NCBI GenBank assembly: GCA_945870225.1
Contig: CAMBRF010000003.1
Span: 62,001-126,000 of the forward strand
Reading direction: 5' to 3'
Source of the DNA: PVC group bacterium
GTDB taxonomy: Bacteria > Verrucomicrobiota > Kiritimatiellia > CAIKKV01 > CAITUY01
Length of the DNA: 64,000 bases
Shown: positions 1-8,511 of the stretch, one piece after another
Layout of the letters: every line of letters starts with the position of its first letter
How positions within the stretch are numbered: position 1 is the stretch's first letter
The notes under the pieces: model-generated
The model's input: the letters and a program-made list of their open reading frames with translations, nothing else
Told to the model about the DNA's origin: nothing
The model's database searches: none
Program-made: the position numbers and the translations under genes

Positions 1-186
1 GTCCTGGGTGATAAAACCTACGGAACGCGCCAGGCGCTCCCCCCTGAATTACGCCAGATCGAGCGGCAGATGCTGCACGCTGCCACCCTGCAGTTTGAAT
101 CGCCCTATGACGGGGAGAGGATTCGCGTGACAGCCCCCCTGCCCGGGGATTTCGCCGCCTGCCTGAGGAAACTGGGGCTGAAATGA
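1..186 (+). CDS. RluA-family pseudouridine synthase, C-terminal fragment
   Basis: Only the last 61 codons lie in the window; the gene enters from the left in frame 1 and stops at TGA 184-186. The visible segment reads R-Q-M-L-H-A-A-T-L-x-F, then a proline-rich A-P-L-P-G-D-F and a closing K-L-G-L-K. This is the usual C-terminal signature of RluA/RluC/RluD-type 23S rRNA pseudouridine synthases (RQxLHAxxLxFxHP...PLPxDFxxxL). The catalytic HRLD-type motif would lie upstream, outside the window, so the exact target uridine cannot be judged. It points towards infA on the opposite strand, so the two genes converge. Confidence 0.75.
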   Translation, partial: VLGDKTYGTRQALPPELRQIERQMLHAATLQFESPYDGERIRVTAPLPGDFAACLRKLGLK

Positions 187-204
187 AGAAGGAACGGGAC
201 CTGA

Positions 205-435
205 TCAGGTCTTGTGCCGGTAGGTGATCCGCCCCTTGGTGAGATCGTAGGGCGAGATTTCCACGGTAACCTTGTCGCCGGAGGTGATCCTGATGAAATG
301 CTTACGCATTTTACCCGAGATATGCGCCAGAAGTTCATGACCATTGTCGAGTTTGACGCGATACATGGTTGCCGGCAACACCTTTACCACCGTGCCGTCA
401 ATACGAATCACATCATCTTTAATTTCTTCCGGCAT
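205..435 (-). CDS. infA: Translation initiation factor IF-1
   Basis: This is a 76-aa S1/OB-fold protein of the normal family length. IF-1 binds the 30S A site and helps IF-2 and IF-3 select the start codon. The diagnostic core is present: G-T-V-V-K-V-L-P, the [15 protein letters not shown] segment and the terminal [13 protein letters not shown]. The ATG at 435 is preceded by an AGAGGAG ribosome-binding sequence, and a plausible promoter lies at 475-502. It stands alone on the minus strand, divergent from smc. Confidence 0.97.
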   Translation of the reverse strand: MPEEIKDDVIRIDGTVVKVLPATMYRVKLDNGHELLAHISGKMRKHFIRITSGDKVTVEISPYDLTKGRITYRHKT

Positions 436-474
436 AGTCTTTATTGAACTCCTCTGAATGAATCAGTTATGTCA

Positions 475-502
475 AATATCATACTCGGCCCAGCCCTGTC
501 AA
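475..502 (-). promoter_or_regulatory. Putative sigma70-type promoter of infA
   Basis: Read on the minus strand there is a consensus -35 TTGACA (497-502), a 16-nt spacer and a -10-like GATATT (475-480). It lies about 40 nt upstream of the infA start codon. The -35 is perfect and the -10 matches only 4 of 6, so this is inference from position and sequence. Confidence 0.45.
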
Positions 503-525
503 TGTCACCCTATGCACAATTCTGG

Positions 526-559
526 TTGATGGTAACAGGCGGTGATGGTATGTGTTACC
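526..559 (+). promoter_or_regulatory. Putative smc promoter with an overlapping inverted repeat
   Basis: There is a -35-like TTGATG at 526-531, a 17-nt spacer and a -10-like TATGTG at 549-554. Superimposed is an exact 7-bp inverted repeat, GGTAACA (531-537) and TGTTACC (553-559), separated by 15 nt. A dyad covering the spacer and -10 could be an operator, but no regulator can be named. A transcription start just after it fits translation from the GTG at 606. Confidence 0.3.
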
Positions 560-605
560 GCTCGTTTTCCGGCTCACGGAGAAGCTGGTTAGCAGGAGCA
601 AGCCT

Positions 606-3600
606 GTGTATTTAAAATCAATTCAAATGGTCGGGTTCAAGAGTTTCGCCAATTCGACCACAATGGCATTTGAACCCGGCATGACCGCCATCGTCGGACC
701 GAACGGTTGCGGGAAAAGCAATGTTTCCGATGCCGTGCGCTGGGTGCTGGGGGAAACCAGCGCCAAGGCGCTGCGCGGTTCCAAGATGGAAGACTGCATT
801 TTCAACGGAACCGACACCCGTAAACCCGTCGGCATGGCCGAGGTCAGCATCACCTTCGCGGACTGCGAGAAAACCCTGGGGACGGACTATCACGAGGTCA
901 CCGTGACCCGCCGCGTCTTCCGTTCGGGCGAAGGCCAGTACTTCATGAACAAAACGGCCTGCCGCCTGAAGGACATCCAGCGGCTTTTCATGGATACCGG
1001 CATCGGCACGTCCTCCTACTCCCTGATGGAACAGGGCCGCATCGACCAGGTGTTGAGTTCCCGACCCGAGGATCGCCGCGAGATTTTCGAAGAAGCGAGC
1101 GGCATCACGCGCTTCAAGGCCGACAAGAAGGAAGCCCTCCGCAAACTCGACCAGACCGAGGCCAACCTCCTGCGCCTGGATGACGTTGTACGCGAGGTCA
1201 AGCGGCAGATCGGCTCCCTGCAGCGTCAGGCCGGAAAAGCCCGCCGGTACAAGGAACTCCGCGACCAGTTGCGCTCGTTCGACACCTTCTGGACGGCCCG
1301 CAAACTGCAACAGATGGACATCGATCTCCAGCAGGTCGAAACCCGGGTGACCGAATATGGAACCCGTCTCCAGTCGCTGCATGAGGAGGTCCAGAAGAGT
1401 GAGTCCCGCAGTGCTGAATGGCGGAATACGGTCAGCGAACTCGAAACGCAGATCGGCGAAACCACCGAAGAGCGTGCCGCCGCCCAAACGCGTCTGGAGC
1501 ATAACCACGAGTTGATTCGCATCAACGGCGAGCGTATCCAGGAGTTGCAGAATCTGACCGAACGCGACCAGCAGGACAGCGGCCTGGCCACCGCCCAGGC
1601 CGAGCAGCAGCGCCGGGCCCTTGAAGAACTCACCGCGGGGCTCACCCAGGCCGAATCCGCCCGGGATCAGCTGGCCAGGGAATCCCAGGACCGGAGTGAA
1701 GCCCTTGCCGCCCATGAGGCCGAGGTTGAGAGCAGCCGCCGTCAGATCCAGGAGTTGCGCACCACCTCGATGCAGCTCGACCACTCCATCGCCCAGCTTC
1801 AGAATCAACTGACCCAGCTTGAAGCCCGCCAACAGGCCACCATCATGCGGCGTGAGCGGCTCGCCGCTGAACACGCCCAGATTGCCCGGGTGGCCAATGA
1901 AAACGAAATTCAGCTCGGCGGCATTGCCGAACATCTCGGCTCCCTCCAGCAGGAACTGGGGCGGCGCGAGGCCCGCCTGGAAGAATTACAGGACGCCCGC
2001 CAGCAGCGGCAAACCGAGATTGAAGCACTCCGGAAAGCCTGCGGGGAGATTCAATCCCTTCTGGCGGTCAAGAAGGCCCAAATTGAGATCCTCGAGGCGG
2101 ACGATAGTTCGGCCAAGGATTTCCCGGAAGGCGCCCGGCTGATTCTGGATGGCGCCAATCCGCTCGGTCTGAACACCCAGGCGGTTCTGGGTGCACTGGC
2201 CAATCACATCCAGATCGAGCCGGCTTATCGTACGGCGCTGGAGGCGGTCCTGCGCGCCTGGCTCGATGCGGTGGTGATCACCGACGCCCCGGGAGCACTG
2301 GCCATCCTGAAGGAACTCCAGTCACGCAAGGCCGGGTCGGCCCGGCTGGTCACCGACACCGGCACCCCCATTCCCGAATGCATTCCCGCCCCTGCCGGGG
2401 CCAGGCGTCTCCATGATCTGGCCACCTGTACGCCGTTCGCCAAAACCACCATCGCCCGCTTGCTGGCCAACATCTTCGTCGTGGAAACGCTGGAGCAGAT
2501 CCCCTCCCCGATGCCGGACGGAACGGTCTTTGTCACACTCTCCGGGGTTGTGGCCCGCGCCACCGGCGCCTTTGAATACTGGACTGCCGATGCCCGCGCC
2601 AGTAATCCCCTGACACGCCGGCACCAGTTGGCCGATCTTCACGAGGGGTTGGAAGCGCAGGAGGTCAGTCTTGCCTCACAGTCCCAATCCGTGGGCCGCC
2701 TCACCGAGGAACTCGCCGAACTAGGCCGGGCGGTTCAGGAAGCCACCACCCTCCTCACGGAACAACGCCGGGCGGTAGCCTTGAAGGAAGGCGAATTCCA
2801 GATCGTGTCCAACGAAGCCCGCCAGGCCAAGGGCCGGCTGGAGGTCGTCAGCGCCGAGATCGAGGAACTCCGGAAACAGGATGGAGGCGATGAGGAGCGA
2901 CAGGGGTTTGCCCGACGGATCGCCGAATCACGGACCCAACAGGCCGCGGCCCATGACCGTCTGGAAACCCTGACCCACACGCTTCAGGAAATGGAAAGCC
3001 GCCGCGGATCCCTGCAGGCGGAGGCGACCGAATCGCGCGTGAAATACTCCGAGGCCCGCCAGAAACTCGAACATATGGCGTCCCAATTGGACCCCATACG
3101 CCGACGGATGGAGGAGTTGACGAACGTCATTAAGTCCCGCTCGGAGGGCCTCACACAATACGCCCGAACGATCGAGCAGCTCACACTGGCCACCGCCGGT
3201 GCTGAAAGCCAGCTTTCGACGCTGCAGGCCAGCGTGGCGGCCCTTACCGAGAAACTTGATCTACTACGGCGGGACCGGACAGAAAAAGGCCGTGAATTAA
3301 CGGCTTTTGAAACCGAAATGGCCGCCAAACGCGGGGCAATGGAGGAGATCCGCGACCAGAAATCATCGCTCGAGATCAAAAACGCTGAAGGTCGGATGCG
3401 ACGCCAGAACCTGATCGACCGCTCCACCTCGGAATGGGGCCTGAACCTGGAGGGCCTCATGCAGTCCCCGGCTCCCGTCTGGGAAGGCGACGTTCCGCCG
3501 GGCGGAGAACCGCCTTACGAGGCGACCATCAATGAATTGCGCACCAAGATCGAGGCCATGGGCCCGGTCAATCTGGTGGCCATCGAGGAATATCAGGAAC

Positions 3601-4211
3601 ACGAGGAACGTTATGCCTTCCTCACGGGCCAGCAGCAGGATCTGGTTGCCGCCAAGACCCAACTGGTCGAGATGATCAAGAAAATCAACGGCACCACTGC
3701 CGAGTTGTTCGCGGCCACCTTTGCGCGCATTAACGAGAATTTCCAGATCATGTTCGAGCGCCTTTTCAACGGTGGCTCGGCGAAACTGGTGATGGTCACC
3801 GAGGACGACGTCCTGGAGAGCGGCATCGATATCATCGCCCGTCCGCCCGGCAAGCGCCTGCAAAGCGTCTCGCTGATGTCGGGTGGCGAGCGCACCATGA
3901 CCGCCGTGGCCCTGTTGTTCGCCATCTACATGATCAAGCCGAGCCCGTTCTGCCTGCTGGACGAACTGGATGCCGCGCTCGACGAGTCGAACATCGGGCG
4001 GTTCGTGAAAGTGCTGGCGGATTTCCTCGCCCAGTCGCAGTTCATTGTCATCACCCACAATCGGCGCACCATCGCCGCCGCCAACGTGATCTACGGCGTC
4101 ACCATGCAGGAAACCGGCATCTCCCGGGTCGTCTCGATGAAGTTCGCCGAATATGAGCAGAACAAGGCGTTTCAGCAAGGCACCAGCAAGATCGCGATCC
4201 CGGTCAAGTAA
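606..4211 (+). CDS. smc: Chromosome segregation protein SMC
   Basis: This is a 1201-aa SMC ATPase, which forms with ScpA/ScpB the condensin that compacts and segregates the chromosome. The N-terminal head carries the Walker A G-P-N-G-C-G-K-S at about residues 31-38. Long Glu/Gln/Arg-rich coiled coils flank a hinge at roughly residues 515-665. The C-terminal head has the signature L-M-S-G-G-E-R (about residue 1090) and the Walker B C-L-L-D-E-L-D-A-A-L-D. I chose the GTG at 606 because the family begins with M-Y-L-K-x-I-x-x-x-G-F-K-S-F and an AGGAG sits 7 nt upstream. The frame stays open to a GTG at 552, but that extension has no family resemblance. It is followed after 10 nt by the phosphatase gene. 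Confidence 0.97.
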   Translation: MYLKSIQMVGFKSFANSTTMAFEPGMTAIVGPNGCGKSNVSDAVRWVLGETSAKALRGSKMEDCIFNGTDTRKPVGMAEVSITFADCEKTLGTDYHEVTVTRRVFRSGEGQYFMNKTACRLKDIQRLFMDTGIGTSSYSLMEQGRIDQVLSSRPEDRREIFEEASGITRFKADKKEALRKLDQTEANLLRLDDVVREVKRQIGSLQRQAGKARRYKELRDQLRSFDTFWTARKLQQMDIDLQQVETRVTEYGTRLQSLHEEVQKSESRSAEWRNTVSELETQIGETTEERAAAQTRLEHNHELIRINGERIQELQNLTERDQQDSGLATAQAEQQRRALEELTAGLTQAESARDQLARESQDRSEALAAHEAEVESSRRQIQELRTTSMQLDHSIAQLQNQLTQLEARQQATIMRRERLAAEHAQIARVANENEIQLGGIAEHLGSLQQELGRREARLEELQDARQQRQTEIEALRKACGEIQSLLAVKKAQIEILEADDSSAKDFPEGARLILDGANPLGLNTQAVLGALANHIQIEPAYRTALEAVLRAWLDAVVITDAPGALAILKELQSRKAGSARLVTDTGTPIPECIPAPAGARRLHDLATCTPFAKTTIARLLANIFVVETLEQIPSPMPDGTVFVTLSGVVARATGAFEYWTADARASNPLTRRHQLADLHEGLEAQEVSLASQSQSVGRLTEELAELGRAVQEATTLLTEQRRAVALKEGEFQIVSNEARQAKGRLEVVSAEIEELRKQDGGDEERQGFARRIAESRTQQAAAHDRLETLTHTLQEMESRRGSLQAEATESRVKYSEARQKLEHMASQLDPIRRRMEELTNVIKSRSEGLTQYARTIEQLTLATAGAESQLSTLQASVAALTEKLDLLRRDRTEKGRELTAFETEMAAKRGAMEEIRDQKSSLEIKNAEGRMRRQNLIDRSTSEWGLNLEGLMQSPAPVWEGDVPPGGEPPYEATINELRTKIEAMGPVNLVAIEEYQEHEERYAFLTGQQQDLVAAKTQLVEMIKKINGTTAELFAATFARINENFQIMFERLFNGGSAKLVMVTEDDVLESGIDIIARPPGKRLQSVSLMSGGERTMTAVALLFAIYMIKPSPFCLLDELDAALDESNIGRFVKVLADFLAQSQFIVITHNRRTIAAANVIYGVTMQETGISRVVSMKFAEYEQNKAFQQGTSKIAIPVK

Positions 4212-4221
4212 GGTGAACGCC

Positions 4222-5049
4222 ATGCCCAACGATTCCGCATCACCGGTCCTGTCACCCGCCCGTCTTCTCGAGGTGGCGGTCGCTGCGGCGCGAACCGCCG
4301 GCACCCATGCCTTGACGCATCTGGCCCGGCGGATGGATGTCGCCCAGGGGTTTGCCCATGACGTCAAACTGAAGCTGGATATGGAGTGTCAGGCCATCGC
4401 GGAACAGACCATCCTGGCCCAGTTCCCCGACCACACCCTCCTCGGTGAGGAAACCGCCGACAACGGGGAGCCCGCGGCCCCCTCCTCGCCCTATCTCTGG
4501 ATCATCGACCCGATCGACGGCACGGTGAATTTTTCACACGGCCTGCCGTTCTGGTGTTGTTCCGTGGCGGTGCGCCACCACGGCACAACCCTGGCCGGAG
4601 CGGTCTTTGCCCCGGCCCTCGGGGAACTCTACACGGCCGCCGCCGGTCAGCCGGCGGAATGCAATGGACGGCCACTCCACGTTTCATCGGTACCGATCCT
4701 CAGCCAGGCCCTCGTCATGACCGGCCTGGACCAGAAGGCCCAGCCCAAAATGGAACGCCTGGAACTCTTTCGCGCCATCGCCGAGGCGACCCAGAAAACG
4801 AGGGTGATGGGCGTCGCGGCACTGGATATGTGCCGGGTGGCCGCCGGTCAGGCGGACGGTTATTTTGAGGCGGCGATCTACACCTGGGACATTGCCGCGG
4901 CCGCCCTCATCGTCGAAAATGCCGGAGGCCGGGCAGAAGCCCTGGGCAATCCAGCGCCTCATCGCCTCCTCTTTCTGGCCACCAACGGCCATGTTCATGG
5001 CGAGCTGAAGAGCCTGATCCTCAGGCACCTCGCGGCGGAAAGAATGTAG
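4222..5049 (+). CDS. Inositol-monophosphatase family phosphatase
   Basis: This is a 275-aa Mg-dependent, Li-sensitive-type sugar phosphatase of the SuhB/IMPase family. The metal-binding motifs are in order: G-E-E-T-A at about residue 76, W-I-I-D-P-I-D-G-T-V-N-F around residues 91-101, and the C-terminal W-D-I-A-A-A near residue 223. The last replaces the usual W-D-x-A-A-G, a mild deviation. The ATG at 4222 follows smc by 10 nt with AAGGTG upstream; longer in-frame starts would run back into smc. Substrate (inositol-1-P, histidinol-P, fructose bisphosphate or another) cannot be decided from sequence. Confidence 0.88.
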   Translation: MPNDSASPVLSPARLLEVAVAAARTAGTHALTHLARRMDVAQGFAHDVKLKLDMECQAIAEQTILAQFPDHTLLGEETADNGEPAAPSSPYLWIIDPIDGTVNFSHGLPFWCCSVAVRHHGTTLAGAVFAPALGELYTAAAGQPAECNGRPLHVSSVPILSQALVMTGLDQKAQPKMERLELFRAIAEATQKTRVMGVAALDMCRVAAGQADGYFEAAIYTWDIAAAALIVENAGGRAEALGNPAPHRLLFLATNGHVHGELKSLILRHLAAERM

Positions 5050-5189
5050 CGGGGAATTTGTATTCGACTTTTGAAGGGCGATTGACGATAGTAACGCGCT
5101 TTTTCGGGAAGCACTCGCTGACGACGGAGGCGGCATGAAGCCCCCCTTCAGGAGAGAAGTCAACCGCTTCGAAACGGAGGAATCATCCG

Positions 5190-6410
5190 ATGAAAATAGA
5201 TCTTAAAGTGCTTGAAGGCGGCATCACGGCACCCAAGGGATACCGAGCGGCCTCGGTCCGGGCCGGCATCAAGGAAAGCCGAAAACGCGACGATCTGACG
5301 CTGATCACCTCCGACACCCCGGCCACCGTGGCCGGAACTTTCACCAGCAACCGCGTCAAGGCCGCCTGCGTGCGTCTCTGCGAGCGGCACCTGATCTGGG
5401 GCCAGGCTCAGGCCATTTTGATCAACGCCGGGAACGCCAATGCCTGCACAGGTGATCAGGGGATCGCCGATGCCGAACGCATGGCGGAGCTCACAGCGGA
5501 ACTTATGGGCCTCGGCAAGAACAGTATCTTCGTCTGTTCCACCGGGACTATCGGCATTCCCCTCCCCATGGGCAAGATCGAGGCCGCCCTGCCCGAGCTC
5601 GTCAAAAAGGTCGCCCCGGACGGCGGTGCCCAGGCGGCCGAAGCCATCCTGACCACCGATCTCGTCAAAAAGGAAATCGCCATCACGCTGACCATTGGAG
5701 GCTGCCCTGTCACCATCGGCGGCATTGCCAAGGGTTCGGGCATGATCGCCCCTAACATGGCCACCATGCTGGCGTTCATGACCACGGATGCCAGCGTGGA
5801 CCAGCGTTCGCTTCAGGATTGCCTTTCCCATGCCGTTGAGCACAGTTTCAATCATATCGTCGTGGATGGCGACGAGAGCACCAATGACACGGTTCTCATG
5901 CTGGCCAATAGCGCCGCCGGAAACCCATCCCTGAACAAAAATAACCCTGACTGGCGGAAATTCTGCCATGCCGTCGAGTATGTGGCCCATGCTCTGGCGA
6001 TCATGATCGTCAAGGATGGCGAAGGCGCGACCAAGTTTGTCACGGTTACCGTCTCCGGCGCCGCGTCCCGCCAGGCGGCCCGGGCTGCCGCGCGGGCGAT
6101 TGCCAAGTCCCCCCTGGTCAAAACGTCCTGGAATGGCGGCGACCCGAACTGGGGCCGCATCCTGTGCGCGATCGGCTACTCGGGGGCCCGCATCGAGCAA
6201 AACCGCGTGGACGTCACCTTTGACAAAGTCCTCGCCGTCCAGAACGGTCAGGCGGCCACCGGGGCTGTGCTAAAGGAACTGGAGCAGGTCTACGCGAAAA
6301 AAGAATTCAAAATCAACGTCAACCTGAATTCCGGCAAGGCGGAGTATACGGTCTACACGTGTGACCTCAGCAAGGAATACGTGGCCATCAATGCGGAGTA
6401 CATGACCTGA
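5190..6410 (+). CDS. argJ: Glutamate N-acetyltransferase / amino-acid acetyltransferase
   Basis: This is a 406-aa ArgJ, which transfers acetyl from N-acetylornithine to glutamate in the cyclic arginine pathway. The self-cleavage site is visible as K-G-S-G-M-I-A-P-N-M-A-T-M-L-A-F, with the nucleophilic Thr at about residue 192, so the product should mature into alpha and beta chains. The C-terminal substrate-binding stretch N-G-G-D-P-N-W-G-R-I is intact. GGAGG lies 9 nt before the ATG. Its stop overlaps the argB start (TGATG), indicating translational coupling. Whether it also accepts acetyl-CoA (bifunctional type) cannot be told here. Confidence 0.97.
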   Translation: MKIDLKVLEGGITAPKGYRAASVRAGIKESRKRDDLTLITSDTPATVAGTFTSNRVKAACVRLCERHLIWGQAQAILINAGNANACTGDQGIADAERMAELTAELMGLGKNSIFVCSTGTIGIPLPMGKIEAALPELVKKVAPDGGAQAAEAILTTDLVKKEIAITLTIGGCPVTIGGIAKGSGMIAPNMATMLAFMTTDASVDQRSLQDCLSHAVEHSFNHIVVDGDESTNDTVLMLANSAAGNPSLNKNNPDWRKFCHAVEYVAHALAIMIVKDGEGATKFVTVTVSGAASRQAARAAARAIAKSPLVKTSWNGGDPNWGRILCAIGYSGARIEQNRVDVTFDKVLAVQNGQAATGAVLKELEQVYAKKEFKINVNLNSGKAEYTVYTCDLSKEYVAINAEYMT

Positions 6411-7282
6411 TGCAGAAGGTGATCGCCAAGGCCGAAGTTCTCATTGAGGCCCTGCCGTATATTCAGGACTTCCGCGGTGATACGATCGTCGTGAAGTTCG
6501 GCGGCAGCGCCATGGAGGACAAGCGCCAGGTAGAGAGCATCCTGACGGATGTGGCCTTCATGGAGTGCGTGGGGATGCGGCCCGTTCTGGTACACGGTGG
6601 CGGCAAGGCCATTTCACGGGCCATGACGGAGGCCGGTCTTCAGGCCCGGTTCGTCAAGGGTCTGCGCGTGACCGACGAGGCCACCATCACCGTGGTCGAG
6701 AACACGATCAAGAACACCGTCAACGCCGCCCTGCTCGCCATCCTGGCTACGAAGGGGGCCAAGGCCCGGCGGGTGGATGGTCAGTCCATTTTCAAGGTCG
6801 AGAAGCGCATCGGCAAGGATGCGGACACCGGCGAAAAGCTGGATTGGGGTTATGTGGGCGAAATCCGGCACGTCGACACCACGCCCCTGCTGGAATGCCT
6901 GGAGACCATGACCATCCCCGTCATTACCCCGCTCGGACTGGGGCCGGATGGCAAGCTTTACAACCTGAATGCCGATGATGCGGCGGCGGCCGTGGCGCGG
7001 GCGTTGCGGGCCCGCAAACTGGCCTTTCTTTCGGATGTGCCCGGCCTGCTGCGAGACCGCCAGGATGAAAGCACGCTGCTCTCCACCCTTCACATCAAGG
7101 AGGTTGAGGAGTTGATCCGGAACGGCGTGATTGACGGCGGCATGCTGCCCAAGATCAAAAGTTGTGTGGAAGCGCTTGAATCCGGCGTAAAGAAAATCCA
7201 CATTATCGACGGTCGGCTGCCGCACTCGCTGTTGCTTGAGATTTTTACAGACAAAGGAGTAGGAACGGAGATTATAGAATGA
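6410..7282 (+). CDS. argB: Acetylglutamate kinase
   Basis: This 290-aa amino-acid kinase phosphorylates N-acetylglutamate. Seen are the N-terminal K-F-G-G-S-A-M phosphate loop (about residue 30), V-H-G-G-G-K-A-I near residue 64, and the C-terminal I-D-G-G-M-L-P-K-I nucleotide/substrate segment followed by H-I-I-D-G-R. The N-terminal helix preceding the kinase fold (K-A-E-V-L-I-E-A-L-P-Y-I) is of the kind found in arginine-feedback-inhibited hexameric enzymes, so feedback control is likely but inferred. The start overlaps the argJ stop, and the end overlaps the argD start by ATGA. Confidence 0.97.
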   Translation: MQKVIAKAEVLIEALPYIQDFRGDTIVVKFGGSAMEDKRQVESILTDVAFMECVGMRPVLVHGGGKAISRAMTEAGLQARFVKGLRVTDEATITVVENTIKNTVNAALLAILATKGAKARRVDGQSIFKVEKRIGKDADTGEKLDWGYVGEIRHVDTTPLLECLETMTIPVITPLGLGPDGKLYNLNADDAAAAVARALRARKLAFLSDVPGLLRDRQDESTLLSTLHIKEVEELIRNGVIDGGMLPKIKSCVEALESGVKKIHIIDGRLPHSLLLEIFTDKGVGTEIIE

Positions 7283-8490
7283 TGAACAGCACCGAAATTA
7301 AAGAAAAATACCATAATTACGTCATGTCGAATTACTATCCCCCGAGCCTTGTATTGGTCAAGGGGAAGGGAACCCGCGTGTGGGATATCGACGGCAAGGT
7401 CTATCTCGACTTCGTCGGCGGTATCGCCTGCCAGAACGTCGGACACTGCCACCCCAAGGTCACCGAGGCCATCCAGCAACAGGCCGCCAAACTGGTTCAT
7501 GTGTCGAATCTCTACCACAACGAATACCATGGCCTGCTGGCCGAAAAGCTCTCCTCCCTGTCCCTGGGCGGAAAATGCTTTTTCTGCAACTCCGGCGCCG
7601 AGGCCAACGAAGCCCTGATCAAGCTGGCGCGCCTGTGGGGCAGCGATCTGGGCAAGTACGAGGTCATCTCGATGAAGAACTCGTTCCATGGCCGCACCCT
7701 GGCCAGCCTGGCCGCCACGGGACAGACGAAGTATCAGGACGGCTTTGAGCCGCTGCCCGATGGCTTCCTGTACGCCGAACTCAACAACCTCGACTCGATC
7801 AAGAGCCTGATCAGCGGGCGCACCGCCGCCGTGTTGGTTGAGGCGGTGCAGGGCGAAGGCGGCGTGATCCCGGCCACCCTGGAATTCATGCAGGGGCTCC
7901 GCACGCTCTGCGACGAAAAGAACATCCTGATGTTCTGCGACGAAGTCCAGTGCGGCATGGGCCGGACCGGAAAATGGTTCGGCTTCCAAAAGTCCGGGGT
8001 CAAGCCGGATGCCTTCTCGCTCGCGAAGTCGTTGGGCAGCGGTTATCCGATCGGCGCCATCGTGACCGGCCCGAAAGTGGCCGATGTCTTCCATCCGGGC
8101 CACCACGCCAGCACCTTCGGGGCCTCGCCCCTTGCCTGCTCGGCGGCGCTCGCCACCCTCCGCGTGATCGAAGAGGAAAACCTCGTCGAGCGCGCTTCCG
8201 AGGCGGGGCGTCGGTTCCGGACCGGGCTCGAGAAGTTTGTCGGGCAGTACGAGAACGTCAAGGGCGTGCGCCACTCCGGCCTGATGCTCGGGTTGGTCGT
8301 GGATAAACCCGCGAAGGAACTGACCAAGATCCTGACGGAAATGAACCTCCTGGCCATTCCCACCGGGGATACGGTCGTGCGGTTCCTCCCGCCGCTGACG
8401 GTCAAGGACAGTGAAATCGATGAGGCGTTGGAAATCCTGGATGACGCTCTGGCCCAATGGCATGGCGTGACCAAGGAAGACGCCGAATAA
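7279..8490 (+). CDS. argD: Acetylornithine aminotransferase
   Basis: This is a 403-aa class III PLP aminotransferase that converts N-acetylglutamate semialdehyde to N-acetylornithine; some members also serve lysine synthesis. It has C-N-S-G-A-E-A-N-E-A, F-H-G-R-T, the F-C-D-E-V-Q cofactor-ring motif and the Schiff-base Lys at about residue 250 in S-L-A-K-S-L-G-S-G-Y. The ATG overlaps the argB stop as ATGA; a second ATG follows immediately. Position in the argJBDG run supports the ArgD call over other class III members such as ornithine or GABA aminotransferases. Confidence 0.95.
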   Translation: MMNSTEIKEKYHNYVMSNYYPPSLVLVKGKGTRVWDIDGKVYLDFVGGIACQNVGHCHPKVTEAIQQQAAKLVHVSNLYHNEYHGLLAEKLSSLSLGGKCFFCNSGAEANEALIKLARLWGSDLGKYEVISMKNSFHGRTLASLAATGQTKYQDGFEPLPDGFLYAELNNLDSIKSLISGRTAAVLVEAVQGEGGVIPATLEFMQGLRTLCDEKNILMFCDEVQCGMGRTGKWFGFQKSGVKPDAFSLAKSLGSGYPIGAIVTGPKVADVFHPGHHASTFGASPLACSAALATLRVIEEENLVERASEAGRRFRTGLEKFVGQYENVKGVRHSGLMLGLVVDKPAKELTKILTEMNLLAIPTGDTVVRFLPPLTVKDSEIDEALEILDDALAQWHGVTKEDAE

Positions 8491-8511
8491 CCCAGCAACG
8501 GGCACCATAAC

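Noticed and set aside
552-605. 18-codon N-terminal extension of SMC
   Set aside because: The extra residues lack family similarity, and AGGAG sits correctly only for the GTG at 606.
618-1934. 438-aa minus-strand open frame opposite smc
   Set aside because: It is exactly antisense to the smc coding frame, has low-complexity Gly/Leu composition and no family features.
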